Source: an uncultured Thermoplasmata archaeon (GTDB lineage: Archaea; Thermoplasmatota; Thermoplasmata; Methanomassiliicoccales; Methanomethylophilaceae). From it: a DNA stretch of 8,537 nucleotides. Where the stretch lies: the NCBI GenBank assembly GCA_946545675.1, contig CAMNNR010000052.1:1-8537 (forward strand), in the 5' to 3' direction. Position 1 is the stretch's first letter, and the number at the start of each line of letters is the position of its first letter. The position numbers and the translations under genes were made by a program. Below are positions 5,475-8,537 of this stretch, piece by piece. The notes under the pieces were generated by a model. It made no database searches and was not told the origin of the DNA. It saw nothing but the letters and a program-made list of their open reading frames with translations.

Positions 5475-8428
5475 GCGGACTCAACGAATCCCAGCAGAGG
5501 ATTGCCGACACCACGGAGGGTATGATCGTCGTCGATGCCGGACCCGGCACCGGGAAGACGTTCACCGTGGTGAGCAGATGCATCAACATCCTCAGGAAGA
5601 AGGACTTCGACTGGCACGACCTCGTGATGCTCACCTTCACCAAGAACGCCGCAGCGGAGATGAGGGAGAGGCTGCAGGCGGCCGTGGCCGACATGTACCT
5701 CAAAGGGGACATCAACGCCGATGAGTTCGACAGGCTTGACAGCCTCGCCAAGAAGATCACCGTCGGCACCTTCGATTCGTTCTGTCTCTCGGTGGTGAAA
5801 CAATCCCCCTACATGGTATCGAGGTTCTTCCGCTTCGACGAGTTCCTCACCCGCGGGGCCAACATCTCGGAGAACGAGAGCGTCAACGAGAGGTACTTCG
5901 CCAGGTTCCTGGACCGTTTCCTGATGGAAAGGGGGGAGGAGTTCGGCACCTGGTCCGCCATCGCAGCCGGCCAGGCCTCCGAGATCTACAGCCTGCTCAA
6001 CCGCCTGATGTCCTGCGGCATCGTCCCACTCAGGAAGACCCCCGAAGGGAGGTTCAACTGGTTCGGCGGCAACGACGGGAACGACCTCAAGGGAGACCTC
6101 GACACCCTGAGGGAGATCATGAACCGCTTCCCCGGACTCTCCCATCCCGAGGATTATGCCGATGTGCCAGACGCGGCGAACTACGACCTAAGCGGCAAGA
6201 ACACCACCGGCGATATGCTCGACGATGCCGCCTTCGACAGCCGCAAGGGACTCATCGAGATGATCCACGAGATCTACTACGACTACATCCGCACCGCCGT
6301 GAAGGACGACCACCTGACCTTCGGACTTGTGGCATGCTTCGCGTTCATCGTCCTTCTCAACGACTCCGCCACCCGCGAGAGGATGTCCACCAGGTACCTC
6401 ATCGTGGACGAGTTCCAGGACACCAACAGCAACCAGCTCATGATCTCCATGCTGGTCCTCAAGGAGCCCAACCTCTGCGTGGTCGGGGACTGGAAGCAGG
6501 GTATCTACGGATTCAGGTTCGTCTCCATCGAGAACATCACCGAGTTCGAGAGGAAGGTAACGCAGTTCAGGGAGATCCTGAACGCCGACGGCAACATCCG
6601 CATCCCCTACAGGATCAAGGAGGTCATCAAGCTCCCTCTGACAGAGAACTACCGCAGTTCCCAGACCGTCATCGATGCGGCCTACGAGACACTCAAGATC
6701 AAGGGTACCCAGAATGACACCAGCATCCCCGAAGGCATCGACGGCATGATCACCCCCATCGTATCCCAGCGCAAGGAGATCGGCCAGTACACTGGGATCG
6801 AATGCGTGCAGTGCGACGGGAAGAAGGAGGAGGTCGACGAGGTCATCAGACGCATCGACGCCTACGTGAACTCCGGCGACTACATGATCGTCGACGACGA
6901 CAAGAACCCTCCCCGCAGACCCGACTACAGCGACATCGCGGTGCTATGCAGGAACGGCAGCATGTGCCGCATGGTCTACGACGCATGTCAGGATAAGAAC
7001 ATCCCCGCCTTCATGCAGGGCGACATCGACATCATGAACACCCCCGAGGCAAGGCTCCTCCTTGCATGGCTCAGATATGTGAGCAACGACCAGGACCCGT
7101 GGGGCGTGGCCGCCATCCTCGCCGAGAGGAACTATCCCGCCGAGATGATCAGGCGCATGGTAAGACCCAGAAGGGGAGAAAAGAGGGAACCCGTCCCCGA
7201 TGACATCAGGGAATTCAGGAAGCACCTCCGCGCCAAGAGGAGGAGGATCACCGAGCTCATCTCCGACGTCTACTCCTGGTACGGACTGGACAACAACATC
7301 ACCCAGGCCATCACCTCGGTGCTGTCATCCGCCCACAGGGGCTCCCTGCAGACCATATCCAACCTCATAACCGCCATCGAGAGCGACATGGCGAAACAGG
7401 CCCGCTACGACGTCGACGGACTCCCTGACAGCAACGCGGTGATCATCCAGACCCTCCACAAATCCAAAGGTCTGGAGTACCCCATAGTGATAATCCCGTC
7501 GATAAACAGCAACAGCTTCCCCAACGTCAAGGACTCCTCCGTGTTCAAATTCAGCAGCCTGACCGGCATCAGGTGCACCAAGACCGTCATCAAATTCGGG
7601 GACGAGATGAAGATAGGGGATTCCTGGAGGACCGCGGTGGTATCCGCCTCCGTAGCGAAGGATTACAGCGAGGAGAGGAGACTGTTCTTCGTGGGCATCT
7701 CCCGCGCCAAGCAGTACGTCACCCTCATCGCGGGGAGGAAACCCTCGGAGTTCTTCAAGCACTTCGCAAGGGGCAGTCCGCAACCGGCGGGAACCAACGA
7801 GGTGGAGAAGAAGACCCTCAGGTCCCAGATACCCGAGGCGAGGCCAGTCATCGGAGAGTTCAAGGTCCGCAGGAAGAACCTCTCCGCCCATGACCTGCTG
7901 ATGTTCGGCATGACCTCCTCCGGCATGAGACCGGAAGGCGAGGCGGACGAACTCTGCCACAAGGGAATGAAGTACGGGACCGAAGTCCACCAGATGGCCG
8001 AGCTCATCGGCAGGGACTTCGACATCGAACCGGAGAGGTTCGAGGAATACCCTGAACTCGTGAAGGTGAAAGCCACGGTGGAACGCCTCCGTGCCGAGGG
8101 TGCGGAGGAACTCTACGCAGAGCGCAGATGCGGTCTCGCACTCAATGACCCAGATGTCACGATCTCAGGTATAATCGACCTGCTTGCGGTGTTCCCCGAC
8201 CGCATCGAGATCCATGATTGGAAGACCGACGCGGAGGGAGATTACCAGGGCGAGTACAGGATACAGCTGAGCATCTACGCCCATGTTCTCATGGACATGC
8301 ACCCTGGGAAGAAGGTCACCTGCACCATCGATTGGCTCGACTGGTCCGAACCCGAGACCTTCGAACCGCTGGACATTGAAGTCATCAAGGAAAGGGCAAA
8401 GGCTGCGCTCGGGATCGGGGAGAAGTGA
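5471..8428 (+). CDS. addA: AddA/UvrD-family helicase-nuclease
   Basis: This 985-residue SF1A helicase carries a C-terminal nuclease and would be the motor of an AddAB-like end-resection complex. All helicase motifs are present in order: Q motif (LNESQQ, Gln8), Walker A G24PGTGKT30 with Lys29, Ia (MLTFTKNAAAEMRER), Walker B VDEFQDT with Asp313-Glu314, III GDWKQGIYGFR (Asp340, Gln343), IV ENYRSS (Tyr394, Arg395), V TLHKSKGLEYP (661-671), and VI EERRLFFVGISRAK (Arg745). The RecB-type nuclease follows with His840 (GTEVHQ), Asp903 (GIIDLL), Asp916-Trp-Lys918 (IHDWKTD) and Gln932/Tyr936 (IQLSIYA). It is compact beside bacterial AddA (about 1,200). ATG 5471 overlaps the addB stop (ATGA) and has a good ribosome binding site. 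The addB-then-addA order is the bacterial one. Chi recognition cannot be judged from the sequence. PcrA or plain UvrD is ruled out by the nuclease domain; RecB-like is a naming alternative. Confidence 0.93.
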   Translation: MSGLNESQQRIADTTEGMIVVDAGPGTGKTFTVVSRCINILRKKDFDWHDLVMLTFTKNAAAEMRERLQAAVADMYLKGDINADEFDRLDSLAKKITVGTFDSFCLSVVKQSPYMVSRFFRFDEFLTRGANISENESVNERYFARFLDRFLMERGEEFGTWSAIAAGQASEIYSLLNRLMSCGIVPLRKTPEGRFNWFGGNDGNDLKGDLDTLREIMNRFPGLSHPEDYADVPDAANYDLSGKNTTGDMLDDAAFDSRKGLIEMIHEIYYDYIRTAVKDDHLTFGLVACFAFIVLLNDSATRERMSTRYLIVDEFQDTNSNQLMISMLVLKEPNLCVVGDWKQGIYGFRFVSIENITEFERKVTQFREILNADGNIRIPYRIKEVIKLPLTENYRSSQTVIDAAYETLKIKGTQNDTSIPEGIDGMITPIVSQRKEIGQYTGIECVQCDGKKEEVDEVIRRIDAYVNSGDYMIVDDDKNPPRRPDYSDIAVLCRNGSMCRMVYDACQDKNIPAFMQGDIDIMNTPEARLLLAWLRYVSNDQDPWGVAAILAERNYPAEMIRRMVRPRRGEKREPVPDDIREFRKHLRAKRRRITELISDVYSWYGLDNNITQAITSVLSSAHRGSLQTISNLITAIESDMAKQARYDVDGLPDSNAVIIQTLHKSKGLEYPIVIIPSINSNSFPNVKDSSVFKFSSLTGIRCTKTVIKFGDEMKIGDSWRTAVVSASVAKDYSEERRLFFVGISRAKQYVTLIAGRKPSEFFKHFARGSPQPAGTNEVEKKTLRSQIPEARPVIGEFKVRRKNLSAHDLLMFGMTSSGMRPEGEADELCHKGMKYGTEVHQMAELIGRDFDIEPERFEEYPELVKVKATVERLRAEGAEELYAERRCGLALNDPDVTISGIIDLLAVFPDRIEIHDWKTDAEGDYQGEYRIQLSIYAHVLMDMHPGKKVTCTIDWLDWSEPETFEPLDIEVIKERAKAALGIGEK

Positions 8429-8460
8429 TCGATACCCGAAACGAAGTCGGGATTTGATCA
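8426..8460 (+). terminator. Possible hairpin overlapping the addA stop codon
   Basis: The outer arms TGATCGA (8426-8432) and TTGATCA (8454-8460) pair with one G-U. After a 2x2 internal loop, the inner arms CCCGA (8435-8439) and TCGGG (8447-8451) pair around a 7-nt loop. The stem begins in the addA stop codon. No T-run follows directly, so it is not a classical archaeal or Rho-independent terminator. It may instead end or protect the operon mRNA. Confidence 0.3.
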
Positions 8461-8462
8461 GG

Positions 8463-8509
8463 ATTCCTGCAAAATGTACACGTAATTTTGCAGTTATTCC
8501 TGCATTTTA
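8463..8509. repeat. Inverted and direct repeat cluster with CTGCA core
   Basis: CTGCAAAAT (8467-8475) and ATTTTGCAG (8485-8493) form a perfect 9-bp inverted repeat around a 9-bp spacer. A further CTGCATTTT lies at 8500-8508. In addition, ATTCCTGCA occurs twice, at 8463-8471 and 8496-8504, exactly 33 bp (about three helical turns) apart. The region is A/T-rich, unlike the genes. It looks like an operator for a dimeric regulator of the next gene beyond the window, or an RNA structure. An attachment or insertion site is less likely, because no mobile gene lies next to it within the window. Confidence 0.55.
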
Positions 8510-8537
8510 GATATCAATTCAATCGAAGACCAAACCC

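Overview
The window looks like a piece of an archaeal chromosome. The best guess is a Thermoplasmata-type methanogen such as a Methanomassiliicoccales relative. This is an inference from the style of the sequence, not from a marker gene. Two genes are preceded by A/T-rich TATA-like boxes: one about 25 nt before an ATG with no ribosome binding site, which suggests a leaderless mRNA, and one followed by a GGAGG site that fits the archaeal anti-Shine-Dalgarno. The first gene belongs to a nuclease/transposase family that is common in that lineage. A bacterial origin is not excluded.

Layout. Positions 1-822 (minus strand) hold most of an Rpn-like PD-(D/E)XK nuclease gene. It runs off the left edge inside a 33-bp tandem repeat. 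A 105-bp divergent intergenic region follows, then a plus-strand gene for a small ASCH (PUA-like) domain protein (928-1314). After a promoter region comes a 252-residue coiled-coil protein (1421-2179) with a degenerate internal duplication. A second promoter (TATA about 2243, Shine-Dalgarno 2276-2280) starts a tight three-gene operon. Its genes are a 165-residue cysteine-containing protein of unknown function (2287-2784), an AddB/RexB-like nuclease (2781-5474) and an AddA/UvrD-like helicase-nuclease (5471-8428). Adjacent genes in the operon overlap by 4 bp. The last 109 bp hold a possible hairpin over the addA stop codon and a clear inverted/direct repeat cluster (8463-8508).

How the genes may work together. 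The AddB-like protein has no Walker A but keeps the AddB scaffold, a full PD-(D/E)XK nuclease and a four-cysteine Fe-S signature. The AddA-like protein has all the SF1 helicase motifs plus its own nuclease. Together they should form a two-nuclease, one-motor enzyme that unwinds and resects DNA ends, as bacterial AddAB does. This is notable in an archaeon, where end processing is usually assigned to HerA-NurA with Mre11-Rad50. The cysteine-containing protein is translationally coupled to the pair and is the most likely undescribed component. The Rpn-like, ASCH and coiled-coil genes have separate transcription starts, and nothing in the sequence ties them to the operon.
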